64,000 nucleotides of DNA. Source: Carposina sasakii (taxonomy: Eukaryota; Arthropoda; Insecta; Lepidoptera; Carposinidae). Positions within the stretch are counted from its first letter, which is position 1. Every line of letters starts with the position of its first letter. The notes below the pieces were generated by a model. That model did no database searches, was not told the origin of the DNA, and worked only from the letters and a program-made list of their open reading frames with translations. Position numbers and translations under genes: made by a program. The DNA lies in the NCBI GenBank assembly GCA_014607495.2, contig CP053150.1, positions 8,700,495 to 8,764,494 of the forward strand. Reading direction: 5' to 3'. Below, one piece after another: positions 34,855-45,866 of the stretch.

Positions 34855-35042
34855 CAGGGTATTTTTTCCTTGCCACCCTTAACGAAGGGTACGTACTCTA
34901 CAGGATGTTTTTTCGTTGCCACCCTTAACGAAGGGTACGTACTCTATACATTAATTAAAGTAAGTTTATGAGTGTTTTCCGCCTCAGAATCATAGTCTGA
35001 AATCATGGTATCAATATTTGCCTGGCTGTCACAAACACCCTG
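34855..35042 (+). mobile_element. Chimeric MITE: family A left end, family B right end
   Basis: Starts TA-CAGGGTATTTTTTCC. The phrase GTTGCCACCCTTAACGAAGG, followed by GTACGTACTCT, occurs twice in tandem, so the family A left end is duplicated. The right half (GTTTTCCGCCTCAGAATCAT to ACAAACACCCTG) is family B in reverse, as at 7267. It appears to join two element types. Confidence 0.75.
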
Positions 35043-36869
35043 CATAAATAATGTTATTTGTTTGTTTTATGTTTATTGACATGAATATTTGCATGCCACA
35101 CTCTTGGCAAAGTATGTTGGATCAATTTTATATTGTTTATCTATTTTTATACTTACCCATATTTTGTGCTCTGGGAGTAAAAAACAAACGTATAATACTA
35201 CAGCTGCTTCTCTTCCCGAGCTTTCCATCAACATTTATAAATTATACAGTAAATTTGTATTCAAAATACTGTTTATTTAAATCGTACGAACACAGTAGAG
35301 GGGCAAGATCAATATTATTGTGTGGCTTGTCTTGCAGTCGGGTTTTGTTTTGTAGGCTTTAGATGTGGTTACTGCAACATAAATTTACCGCCATCTGGAC
35401 TGTTTGTAGTGAAGAAGAAAAAGAATTAGGTGAGTCCACCTGTCACTACTAACCGAACCAAGTGTACAAGTGTTTTAACACGGCTTAGTACATAATCTCA
35501 ACTATACCCGTTACAGCCCGTCAGCATATCCCCCTGGTCAAAGTGGCACCATGTGGTATCCTATATTAATTACTCGTGATTGAAATGAATCTAAGCGCAT
35601 ACTTGGTGCTCTGTATCCTATGACACCGTAAGGACAAATCTAACGATACCTCATACATCAAAATCCATAAAGGCGTCACAAAGGAACAGACATACATACA
35701 TACATATATGTTAAACACAATACCACTCCTTTGCGTCGCGCAGTCAGGTAAAAAATACCTACTAACTACAATTTTTTTAACTAATAGTAAGCTTAATCTG
35801 TGATCAACCTCAGGGGACTGCACAACTTTTGCAGAGATAGTTTAATTTATTGAGTAGGTACATAAGTCAATTAATTGTATTATAAAAAAAAATGGTTTAT
35901 GCAAATATGTAATAATTTTACAATGATTCCGAATAGATAAATAACTAAAACACTAGTTTAAAATATAAATTTATTATTTTTCTTAAGATAAAAATACTTC
36001 TAAAAATACGATAAATACTTTTAAACCTACAGCGTTCTTGTATCCTAAAATAAGTAGAAAGCTTTATAATAGAAAATACATGTGTGTTATATCTTTGAAA
36101 TTTAATATCACAGACAAATTCATATATAATATACATTTTAAGAACGCAAGAAAGATTATTCAAATGCCCAAAAGAATTTTCTACGTACCTACCTACTTAC
36201 TACATGTTTATATTGATTAAAAATAAATAATATTTAGTTATACACATTATGTGTGAATCAATTAAATTGCAATGACAAGGTTAACATTAGCATATCAAAT
36301 ATTATTATTAAAATTATATATAGGTACTTAGGTAGAGTTCCTACTCTGTAAATGATATAATTTTAATATAAATAAATATTCTATACAATTATAAAGTTGT
36401 TAAAGTCCACTTGATTCATCTTAGCTTAGATTTACTTATATTAAATAATATTACTTGGTGGCATGCGATTTTAATTTCTTTTGTTATACAATTAAAATGT
36501 ATACTTAGTTGCAGCAGTAATGTACCTAGGTATCTACTTTACATAATGACGAATAATAAATAGGTACCTATGATGAGATCATTACTATAGTTCTGATTCA
36601 AAATATTATAGGTAGGTACCTAGATACATACGTATTCTGTTTTAATGACATTATTTAGAAAATGTATAAAATATTATTTGAAATGAGATACCTAACAGCA
36701 TTTAATTAGGTATACATCCAGAATATATTTTCATTTCGTTTTTAGTTATATAAGATTATTATTTTTTACATGTTATAAATATAACTAAATCTTTAAAAAA
36801 TTGAAAAGCGCATAGCTCTAGGCACATATACATAGTTCATATGATATTAATAATAAATGTATAATAATA
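35043..36869. other. Spacer between the convergent genes
   Basis: AT-rich. At 35660-35750 lies an inverted copy of the repeat fragment seen in gene 1 at 28652 (ACCACTCCTTTGCGTCGCGC). ORFs of 60 to 103 codons are AT-driven and lack coding character. Confidence 0.5.
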
Positions 36870-37048
36870 ATCCAAATGCTAATGACACGATTTATTTTCT
36901 TAAGTGGTTAATTCACAGTTTAAGCTTCGCTCAAAATTTCTTCGATGTAAAGTCCAAAACACACTAATATGAAAATAGTTCAAAGAAGTGCAGTTCACAG
37001 AGTGGAAAAGGAAGGCGCCTGATGCGGATCGCAGCAGGCGCAGGGAAG
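36870..37048 (-). other. Gene 2 3' UTR (probable)
   Basis: Reading leftwards from the stop, the first AATAAA on this strand is at 36896-36891, about 155 bases after the TGA. Cleavage is expected shortly beyond it. A longer 3' UTR into the AT-rich spacer is possible. Confidence 0.45.
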
Positions 37049-37179
37049 TCAGCGGGCTGGAGCTCGTCTGACCACCCTGAGCAGCACGGGGCCTGCTCTG
37101 ACATCTTTGAACAGCCTGATAGCTTCTCCGTGGGTCAGTCCTGCTGTGCCTCGCCCGTTGACTGACAGCACCTCGTCAC
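37049..37179 (-). CDS. Gene 2 exon 4: end of PDZ and stop
   Basis: Acceptor CTCCCTTTACAG. The first two bases complete a Gly codon. It encodes [30 protein letters not shown] and [12 protein letters not shown], then TGA at 37051-37049. GC-rich and clearly coding against the AT-rich surroundings. Confidence 0.95.
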
Positions 37180-40100
37180 CTGTAAAGGGAGACATTAAAA
37201 AGTTTTACACGGTCCAAATTCCTTATAGCGAAAGTAACAGTTATTATAAGAGAAAGCTGTCGACCACTACTAAAAAGTATGGTATCCAAATGTCCAGGGA
37301 TCTGAGGACTCTGTAAGGTCAAAATATTATACTCATTATATACTGTTAATTTTTCCAAAATGGGGTGGCCAGAACAGTGACAAGTTGCTAGCTTATGATA
37401 TTGCATCAGAGAGTTCTGAGCTCCTTAGTCCACTCTTACGACATGCTCGGAAGGAGATGCAGCTGATGTACCTATTCTAATTCAGCCCCGCATCAGCACA
37501 GGACATGTATTATTTCAACTAGTGGAAAAGCTACTGGACTTACGTAAAACAGACAGGGTTTCGATTTCTCATCTTTATAATTTTTGTCTGTGACTGTCAT
37601 TTTGAAACGATCTCGCATATTTTAATAGTGTAGTAATAATTTTACACATCAATAAACGGAATAACGATATCGTATTAAATCATCATTATTATCAATCAGA
37701 CAGAACACAATAAGCAGTTGTGAAACAATTGCGCCTATTTAAAGTCTCTATCAAACCAATTTCGAGAACTGCTTGAATGATTTTAGTTCTTTACGAAATG
37801 TGAGAAACCGATAGGACACATGATGAAAAAAAGTTCTTAGTAGTCATAACAACTTGTGAGTGATAAAAATAGTTTAAATAGACAAACGCGTATTAGGTAC
37901 ATACCTATATTGATTTGATTTTAATTTAAATGGATTTGGATGAAGGTTGAGGTGAACTAATCGATAACTTCTAGGTGTACGAAGGCTTTTAGTCTCAGTT
38001 CCAAAGCCATGGCAAAAACATGGGCCATTTGCACCTTGAGTATCATCATCAGCCTATTGCAGTCCACTGCTGGACGTAGGCCTCCCCCAGAGCACGCCAC
38101 AAGACAGCCATGGGGGGTATTTGCCCATAGTCACCACTCTGGGCAGGCGGGTTGGTGACCGCAGTTTGTATTTTGGACTATGTTGTCAACACGGGAGGCG
38201 CTGCTGCCCACCTCCCGGAAACCCTTAATCGCCTCGTATGATACCCACGGGCAGACATGGGGTGGTACGAATTCTACTCTGCCGGCACCACGCGGACAAC
38301 TCTGCCGGCACCACGCGGCCATACCTTGAGTATAGATATTGCTAACAAGTAATTTAAAGCAAAAACTATGCCTAAAACCTCTATTTAATATTAACTCGAG
38401 GCAGGTGCAAGTCTTGTGCCTTTTAAAGGAAAAGGGAATGTAAAAGGACAGCTGTTGTGCAATGGGAGGTAGCTTACGTAGCTAAAGAATGTTTGTACAC
38501 CTTTCGTGACTTTAACGACCTATTATGAAATACAAAGTATTTTTAAATTTATGGCTACAGGCTTCGCCTTTAACATGTAATAAGTATTTATACAGTTTAT
38601 ATTGTAGATTGTTGTGTGTAGTATTACATGTTTAAAATCTTTATCTATGAGATATTTATTTGTGTGTTAAATCAAAGGTCGCTAGTTGACCTCTCGCCTG
38701 GAGCAATTTGGTATCTGTTTGAAGTATTTTTAATAATATTTTAAACGCTACCTATTACAGAAACTGACTGTTTTATATTCGTTGAAAATTATATAAGTGC
38801 CTACAATCAATATTACTCCAAGTTACTGTTATCTGGTACTTGGTTAAATTAATTCCCAGCTCTATTTACCTATGTACCTATAATCAAGAGAAGATATATA
38901 GTTAAGTCTTGTGGTATGAGTATTATGTAGTGATTGTGTAGATGAGAGAAAGTTCTATAGGTACCTTCTTTTAGCAATCCTGACTCGGCAGCTTGTCCAT
39001 TGTTAAAGATGGTCTTGACGAAGATGCCCATGTCACCGCGAGGGGAGTCGCGCCCGCCAACTATACTGAATCCCAGACCCTTGCCTCCTGCTGACTTCGT
39101 GAAGCGTACCTGAAATGTAAAGCATAAATATTAAGACGACCCTATTGCTAGGTATAGCTATTAAAATCTAGTATGGGTATTCGGAACTTTGACTATAAAT
39201 AAGTACCTCAAAAGTTGTTGTCCCATCTCTCGGCTCCGGAGCCGGAGGTCGCTTAACTTTCTGTCCCGCGACGGGCGGCACAGGCGGCGGTCTGGCTGAC
39301 CTCGGCGTCGCACTCACGCGCAAATCCGCGATGCCATTGCGTAATTGGTTCATTGGTTCTTGCCGACTTTGTACCCTAGGCAATCTGTAAGGCTCTTCCC
39401 ATATCTTCTGGGATGCATCTGTTTGCAATCTACTGTAACCATTTCGGTAAGGCACATCTAATTCCACATTCTCACTGTAAGGCCTACGGCTGCGACCTTC
39501 TAAGCTGGTCTTTCGTCTTTCTGGAATGTAGTTAAAATCTACCGTGTCCCGACTTTCGTCATCTTTGCCGATCAGTGGTGTGCGGTCTCTTCCGGCTTGA
39601 GACGTCTTTGCTCTGTACACATTCGGTGAGCTACATCGGCGACGTAACGTAGATCCCTGACGGGTAGGCGAAGGGGACACTGCCTGCCTTTCAGACGTGG
39701 GACTAGGGACATAAAATGTAGCGGGTTCTTTTTGTGGTGGAGCGAGAACATCGTGGGCAGATAAAGCTCTTCGTCGCAATCCACCGCCCAGTTTTCCGAG
39801 AGCTTTCATTATGTCTGGAGCTCCATTAGTTACTCTTAGTGATGCGGTAGTGTAGACCTTGCCTCGATGTCTGAAGGACAGTTTTGAAGTTGGGGCGGGT
39901 GAACAGTGTGGTGGTAATCGAGGTGGTGAGGGTGAGCAGCGTACAGGACTCGGTTCACGGGTTCCCGAACCGGGGCGGAGACGGGAGCAGCGGCGGCGCA
40001 GTTTTCTCCATCTTTGTGATAAGTTGGCGTTCCAACTATCTTCTGAAATAGGAGAGGACAATTTAGTTATTTTACCTACTTGATAATCAATCAGGTCATA

Positions 40101-40314
40101 CAGATCGTTAAAATTAAAATATTCTGTAAATACATAACATGAAACTGTTTTTGATCTCACCTTTCTTGCTGTCAGCATCAGAGGCATAGTCATGCGTGCG
40201 TGATGGAGGTGCTGGAGGCGAGGTTGGTGCTGCAAAGCTGTGACGGAGCGGCGTCATGCGGAGCAGCCGCGGCCGATCCCCGTTGCCGCGAGAGCCCCAC
40301 GCTGGGGCACCCAT
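37049..40314 (-). CDS. Gene 2: single-PDZ protein with basic/Pro-rich linker
   Basis: The spliced CDS reads 40314-40161, 40042-39207, 39109-38965, 37179-37049, giving 1266 bases, 421 residues and a stop. All junctions are GT/AG and in phase. The N terminus is Pro/Ser-rich. Residues 62-74 are strongly basic, and there are three RRxS-type phosphosite candidates (RRRALS at 141-146, RRRCSS, RRKTS). RPPPVPP at 302-308 and RPPAPEP at 316-322 could bind SH3 or WW domains. The PDZ (about 328-415) has GLGF at 341-344, the [18 protein letters not shown] stretch of the PDZD2/IL16 group, and His395 in GLTH, indicating class I ligand preference. It is probably a small scaffold at membranes or junctions. 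I cannot name the orthologue. Confidence 0.9.
37180..38964 (-). other. Gene 2 intron 3, with two repeats
   Basis: Contains a family C copy at about 37345-37490 (AAATGGGGTGGCCAGAACAG, then CGGAAGGAGATGCAGCTG) and a copy of the CCTATTGCAGTCCACTGC family at 38045-38335. The remainder is AT-rich. Confidence 0.6.
38045..38335 (+). repeat. CCTATTGCAGTCCACTGC repeat family, good copy
   Basis: Reads CATCATCAGCCTATTGCAGT, GGACGTAGGCCTCCCCCAG, CACCACTCTGGGCAGGCGGG, ACACGGGAGGCGCTGCTGCC and GGGTGGTACGAATTCTACTC. It is nearly identical to 42255-42510, with a short duplicated CTGCCGGCACCACGCGG at the right end. Confidence 0.88.
38965..39109 (-). CDS. Gene 2 exon 3: start of PDZ
   Basis: 145 bp, phase 0 to phase 1, acceptor TTACATTTCAG and donor GAAG then GTACCT. 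It encodes [37 protein letters not shown] and [11 protein letters not shown]. This is the most conserved part of the protein. Confidence 0.96.
39207..40042 (-). CDS. Gene 2 exon 2: basic and proline-rich linker
   Basis: 836 bp, phase 1 to phase 0, acceptor CTCCTATTTCAG and donor GAG then GTACTT. It encodes 278 complete codons including [37 protein letters not shown] and the two proline motifs near its end. Opposite-strand ORFs here are shadows. Confidence 0.93.
40161..40314 (-). CDS. Gene 2 exon 1 with the start codon
   Basis: ATG at 40314 in AAAGATGGG. 51 codons starting [18 protein letters not shown] plus one base, donor AAAG then GTGAGA. An in-frame TAA lies six bases upstream, so the ATG is the true 5' limit. 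A possible acceptor (GCTTCCAG at 40331-40324) just upstream suggests that the 5' UTR has at least one more exon. Confidence 0.85.
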
Positions 40315-40323
40315 CTTTTATAC

Positions 40324-42254
40324 CTGGAAGCATGAGATATCAAAATTAATGGACTGTGATTTCCTTTATCATTATGTACACTTTGCTCCATTATTGGAAG
40401 TTTGATTTGTTTATGACGGCCTATAGGCATGTCTCCAACGAGTAAGGATAATGCATTGCTGAAGACCAGCTGGCTCTTTTATTGTCTTTTGTTCTAATTA
40501 TCTAGTATCATATTAGCCTAATTTGTGCAAGCTTCTAAATATTTCTGTCTTATATAGTTCATATTTAGGTATTGCTGCCAAATTTAAAATAAGGGTTAAG
40601 TACCTACTGAATACAGAGAAGTTTTCTAAAATATATGTAATTGTAAATGTATTCAGAAGGTAATAAGTATCACTAGTAAATGATACTTATTATTTCGAGA
40701 AACTATTAACATCTAGTTGTATGTTTATGTTAAACTAGTTTATGTAAAAACTTTACAATGACTCAAAGTCACGGTTTAAATTATTTCAGCCTATTTGGTT
40801 TAAACTGAGCGGCCTCATCAGTAGGCTTGCTGAGTTTGTTCACCCGACTTATCACGCATCGCTAAATATAGGAGCCACTTGTGCTTGTAAGAGCTTGATG
40901 ATATAATTAGACATCATTTTATGACCACTTGTATCGGTTACAGGAGCGGTCAATGTTACGAGAAATATGGCATATCGTTCACTAAAGCCGGCTCGTTGTT
41001 ATGACCGACGGGACTTTTAGGGAACTAAATCAAATTGTATAATGCGATGTTGAAATAGCGTTAGACACTAGCGCTTATATCAAAAGCCGTTTATGAACGT
41101 AATGTAGGCGACATGCAGGGTTTTTAGCTGCACTTTTAATCTACATAAATTGAAACAACAGTAGCTTTCACTTTCTTCGTCGATCGATAGATAGTGATGA
41201 TATTATGCTCATAAATACATATTAAATTCATGATAGATTAAGTAAAAGTTTATTTGTACATACATATAGGTATACACGGCTATATTCACAAAATGCATTA
41301 AGTGCAGGATCACAAAGAAGATCGATACAGCCTCGTTTATCATAGTGTAGTCAGTGATAAGATAAGTTTGCCTTCTTATCGCTTGAGGGAACAAAACTTC
41401 CGAGTTCCTTATTTGATTTTATGATATGTATGGAAGGAGATGCTGCTGATTACATTCTAGTAAAGGCAACAGTTTACTTGCTGTCAAAAATAATTCCTTC
41501 CCTCAATATAACATTGAGACCTTGTAAGATGATACATACTAAAATATGTATGTTTTCAAAGAATCGAATAAACAAATCAATTGCATAGGTCAGTTAGATT
41601 GTTTGATACCATTCTCTGTGTAAATAAATCTAACGGAGCCAGGTACAAGCTAGTACAATCTCGGCTACATACGAGCCCCGTAGGTATATTTCAGACACGC
41701 TATAAAAAGTGACACGAAATATACAGTATAAAATGTAGAGCAGCAGAGATGTTACATATCCTGTCTAAAGACATCTAGAACACGGCGAGCTTTGTCTAAT
41801 GTAAATCAACCTTTATTCGTTGTAAACTACAAGAAGAGCCTTGAGTGAGATATATCTTGACCAGAGAGCGGAGCTGCCCACACGTCGTGGGTGGCTGGAC
41901 TCGGCAAATGACTGACGTCCGGCGAGCGAGCTTGATCGAGTTTATGTAAGCCATGATGATATTATTATGATACCACCGCTAGAGTAGCTGGGTTATGTCG
42001 TTTAGCAAATATAACTTTAATAAGGGCCTACTTTTTCTATGCAGATAGTCTATCGATAGGATAAATGATTGTTATGTTGTTAATTGATAAGGATTTCTGC
42101 TGTCTCTATCTTGATCTAGTTTTAGAAAATGACAATATCAAATTCAGATAGGCTACCTGACTATTTAAAAATCGGCCCCAAACTTCTGAGACTTTAATTA
42201 CTAGAAAGCGTCTCAAAGTAATTTGGTGGTGTAAACTTGAAATTGTATTCTTGT
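40324..42254. other. Upstream of gene 2, no coding exon found
   Basis: Probably a 5' UTR intron or promoter-proximal DNA of gene 2. A family C copy lies at about 41285-41455 (CAGGATCACAAAGAAGATCG, GGAAGGAGATGCTGCTG). A small GC-rich patch at about 41865-41940 contains CCCACACGTCGTGGGTGG. Nothing else is recognised. Confidence 0.45.
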
Positions 42255-42510
42255 ATTCATCATCATCATCATCAGCCTATTGCAGTCCACTGCTGGACGT
42301 AGGCCTCCCCCAGGGCACGCCACAAGACTGCCATGGGGGGTATTTGCCCTTAGTCACCACGCTGGGCAGGCGGGTTGGTGACCGCAGTTTGTATTTTAGG
42401 ACTATGTTGTCAACACGGGAGGCGCTGCTGCCCACCTCCTCCCGGAAACCCACGGGCAGACATGGGGTGGTACGAATTCTACTCTGCCGTCTGCCGGCAC
42501 CACGCGGCAT
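42255..42510 (+). repeat. CCTATTGCAGTCCACTGC repeat family, second good copy
   Basis: Follows a (CAT)n run and matches 38045-38335 closely, with a 22-bp deletion around the AACCCTTAATCGCC segment. High similarity suggests relatively recent spread of both. Overlapping ORFs on both strands are repeat by-products. Confidence 0.88.
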
Positions 42511-43429
42511 TCTTGTATTATGTTATAATAATTTTCCTGTTGTTTTTATTTTGTTTATATCCACTTTACTTACGTAGAAGAGTCATTACATATTATTTAG
42601 GATGAATGAATATGTGATAAAGATAATTTGTTGAATTAACTACTATCGAGGTTACTTCACTTGAGTCATAACCACGATGACTATAAAACCACATACTATA
42701 ATGTCATTGACTATAATTATAATTATCTTCATATGACCATTATTATTTACTTCATGGAAGTTACCGGTTTCTATATGTAGGTATACTATATAATATATTA
42801 TATAATTTAATTATACACTATTAGATACGTGTTTATAGTTTTAGGTCTAACAAAAAGTTAATTTAAGTAAAGAAAACTGTATAAAAACTATAGGTTTATA
42901 TTTTATAATTAAAATTAAATTAAAACAAGAATCGTAAAAAGAATATTCTCTTTAAATGAAAGAAAGTAGTAAAGTGCATTCCGACAACGCGTTGATGATG
43001 ATGAGGCATGGCCAGAAACTGTTGCGGATGTCCGCCGGACCGGTGGTGGACATGACCACTGTCATACTAAACAGGCTGCGGTACAGGCGGAAACGAGTTC
43101 AAATGGAATACATACATAGATACATACTGGGTGTAAAAAGACAACGTTGTTTTTTTAATTCGTATTCTTTGTAAAACACGATCATTTTTTCTATGGAAGC
43201 ACCTCTGGGATGCCGCGGATTTCCAAGATATTAAGTTCCAAAGTTACATTAATGTTACCGTTTTTTTTACATAGATCGATCTGGAATCGGTTAACAAAGA
43301 TTTTTTTTAAAGATACCATTTTAAAATGTTAGTTTTGTAGGTACATTTGTACTTTGCGCATCAAACGAATACGTTGCTTGCAACAATCATTGCGTCATTT
43401 TTTTTTCATTTCCCAGGGTTGGTTCCATA
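42511..43429. other. No gene recognised; one GC-richer ORF patch
   Basis: At 42956-43174 an ATG-initiated 72-codon ORF includes SDNALMMMRHGQKLLRMSAG and NRLRYRRKRVQ, then runs into a CATACATAGATACATA tract. It may be a retroelement remnant. No splice sites or homologue are recognised. Confidence 0.35.
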
Positions 43430-43650
43430 GTCTTCTATAACCGGCCAAGTGCCGATTCGCCAAGAACTCGCGCACCGAGGGTTCCGTACAAACCTGTTTT
43501 ATTATATGATATAACTAAAAATTTCAGCTTGATACCTCCACGCGTTCCTGAGAAAAAAGGTCTTGACAGACAGACGGACGGGCGGACAACATAGTGATCT
43601 TATAAGGGTTCCGTTTTTACCTTTCGAGGTACGGGACCCTAAAAATGATC
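43430..43650 (-). repeat. Interspersed repeat ending in a GGTACGGGACCCTAAAAA tail
   Basis: Contains CCGGCCAAGTGCCGATTCG, GCGCACCGAGGGTTCCGTAC, GACAGACGGACGGGCGGAC and GTTCCGTTTTTACC, then GAGGTACGGGACCCTAAAAA. These are hallmark phrases of a very common lepidopteran retroelement or SINE tail. Short pieces of the same tail occur at 60997 and 61258. Confidence 0.7.
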
Positions 43651-45488
43651 GTAACCTTTCAAAGAATATGAACTGTATAGTCAAGCCCATTATCCCCCAA
43701 AGAGGTTAGGCAGAAGTGTGCAAATTAAACACCCACTGTTCACCAGTTAGCCTATTGAGTCCCACGTGGTAAGGGGCGAGCCTACCGCCGCAACTAGAAT
43801 AGATAATGTTCAATGTAGATGTTTCTAATATTGCTCTGACATTATTATTGCAGATAGTGGTTAAAATTCTTATATCTCGACTCTTTCCATAGATATAAAA
43901 TCTCCAATTCGTAATTGGTTAAAAACTACTGAAAAGTATACTGTATCTAATGAATTGAAGGATACATTGTAATATTCGATTAAGATTCATTTCTGTTGCA
44001 ATACTAAGCTGTTATCGAGAATTTCTTATACAGTTCTTACGGCCATGGAAAGAATTATAATCGCTTAATTGATACACGGGCTAGTATTAAATGCATGCAG
44101 TCGCGTGTTTATAGTCTGGTGCATATACGAAGTCCCGAGAATTGTTATAGAATAATATTGAACTAGTATTAGAATTACATCGACTTTAGCGCCTTTACTA
44201 GGAGACTTGATTTCTGAAACGAAGTATGGACCTAACACTTACACGAATAAACTGTCGTAAAACATTACCGATACCGATTCCATTTTAAATTACATCTCGC
44301 TTCGGTCTTGACACTAATCGTTATTGGCCATATTAAATGGAAAATTCCAGGGAATTAGACGAGGAATGCTGGCAATGTAATGGAACTAAGGTTATAAATT
44401 ACTATAGATTTTATTTGGGAGGATGTCGACCGCAGCGGCCATTAATCTACGGAACCATGGTGTGGACACAGGGGAGTAATTACATTCCCTGTTTACCCCG
44501 GAATAAGGGGAACTGGCCCCATGGGATATCGTTGTCCAACGGAACTCCCCTTGCTCGGAATTGAAACAGAGGATGTTTATTTTAACCTATTCTGTTTACT
44601 TGTAATTTGTATTTGTATGATAATATGCAGGATATTGTAATAGTAATTGATGATTTTTAATTGCATGCAATGAAGTTTCAACTTCAGTACTGTCCCTGAA
44701 AAAGTGCACGATTACAAAGTGTATGACCGGCTACTGCCGCTTGGATTAAACGTAATGAACGAGCATTACATTGTCATTAAGCTAATATCGACCGATGTAA
44801 TATGGTAGATAGATATATAATTTATTTCATTATATCAATCACATTCACTTTTGATTACCACCTACATTATCGATGGTTGCAAATGGCGATTATATCGCGT
44901 TTTTGTTTAAACCTCTCATTTATAATATCCTATACACTTTTAATAATGATTAAACATGCATAGGTAAGTTAACCTAACGGTATCCATAACAAACATAACT
45001 AAAAGTCATAACTGTTCAAGAAAGTTATTACAAACGAAATTGGTCGTTTCTGTGATTTCTTTCAGTCGGCTGACCTCAAAAGCGTCACATACATACATTT
45101 GCAGTACAATAGCTAAACCGATAGTATGTTGGAAGCTGACACCATTTAACTTCACCGGACGGGTCCCGTTGCGCGATGAATTTGGCGCTGGCCACACTGA
45201 TCACTGCTCTTCCGGTGGATTGCCAACTTGTACGATTAGTAGCACAAACTATTAAACTAAGAATGCGAAACGGTAATACCAGGTCCTATAAGGAACCCCA
45301 TAAATAATGCATACTTAAATTTTAAGCTTTGTATTTACAACCACTGAAGTTTGAATGATTGGTTCATGGGGTTGAGATTGTTTTACCTTTATCTTCAATA
45401 TTTTAGATTAATTTACTATTGTGGTAGGTACCTATGTACGAATTAAGTGAAGTCTCATAAGGAACTTATTTATGGATAATTGGATATT
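43651..45488. other. No gene called; two GC-richer islands
   Basis: At 44337-44564 a 75-codon ORF starting MENSRELDEECWQCNGTKV stands out from its AT-rich surroundings (rich in Gly, Pro, Asn and Trp). At 45006-45255 overlapping ORFs occur on both strands, the reverse one including SSRNGTRPVKLNGVSFQ. Either could be a conserved element, an old transposon or a 5' exon of gene 2, but none is framed by convincing splice sites. Confidence 0.35.
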
Positions 45489-45866
45489 CAAGATGATTTT
45501 TGGTCGTCAACGTTCCCGAAAACTACGGAATCTCCTCATCATCACGATCATTTTTCTCCATGGAAGCATATCTGGGATATGTCTGGTTTCCAAAATATTA
45601 GGGTCCAAAGTTGAGTAAATAGACTGCGTTTTTCTGCATAAATGCACATTGACGAGTGTAGCAAGATTTTTTCATGACAAATAATTAATATCTGTCTATG
45701 AAAAAACTAGCATAAACACTGGACACTATAAATTTCGCCCAATCAAGTATTTAATTATTTTTTTTCAAAAAAATTTACATTGTTTCCCGGGATTTTTTTT
45801 TGGCATAAACTTACTTTATTTGATGTATGTACCCTTCGTTAAGGGTGACAACGAAAAAACATGTTG
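45489..45866 (-). mobile_element. MITE family A, inverted near-full copy
   Basis: It is the reverse-orientation counterpart of 49073-49453: GATGATTTTTGGTCGTCAACG, CATTTTTCTCCATGGAAGC, AATATTAGGGTCCAAAGTTG, then TACCCTTCGTTAAGGGTG and the end ACGAAAAAACATGTTG-TA. Confidence 0.85.

Noticed and set aside
42251..42577. 108-codon ORF
   Set aside because: Lies within the CCTATTGCAGTCCACTGC repeat copy, which recurs at 38045.
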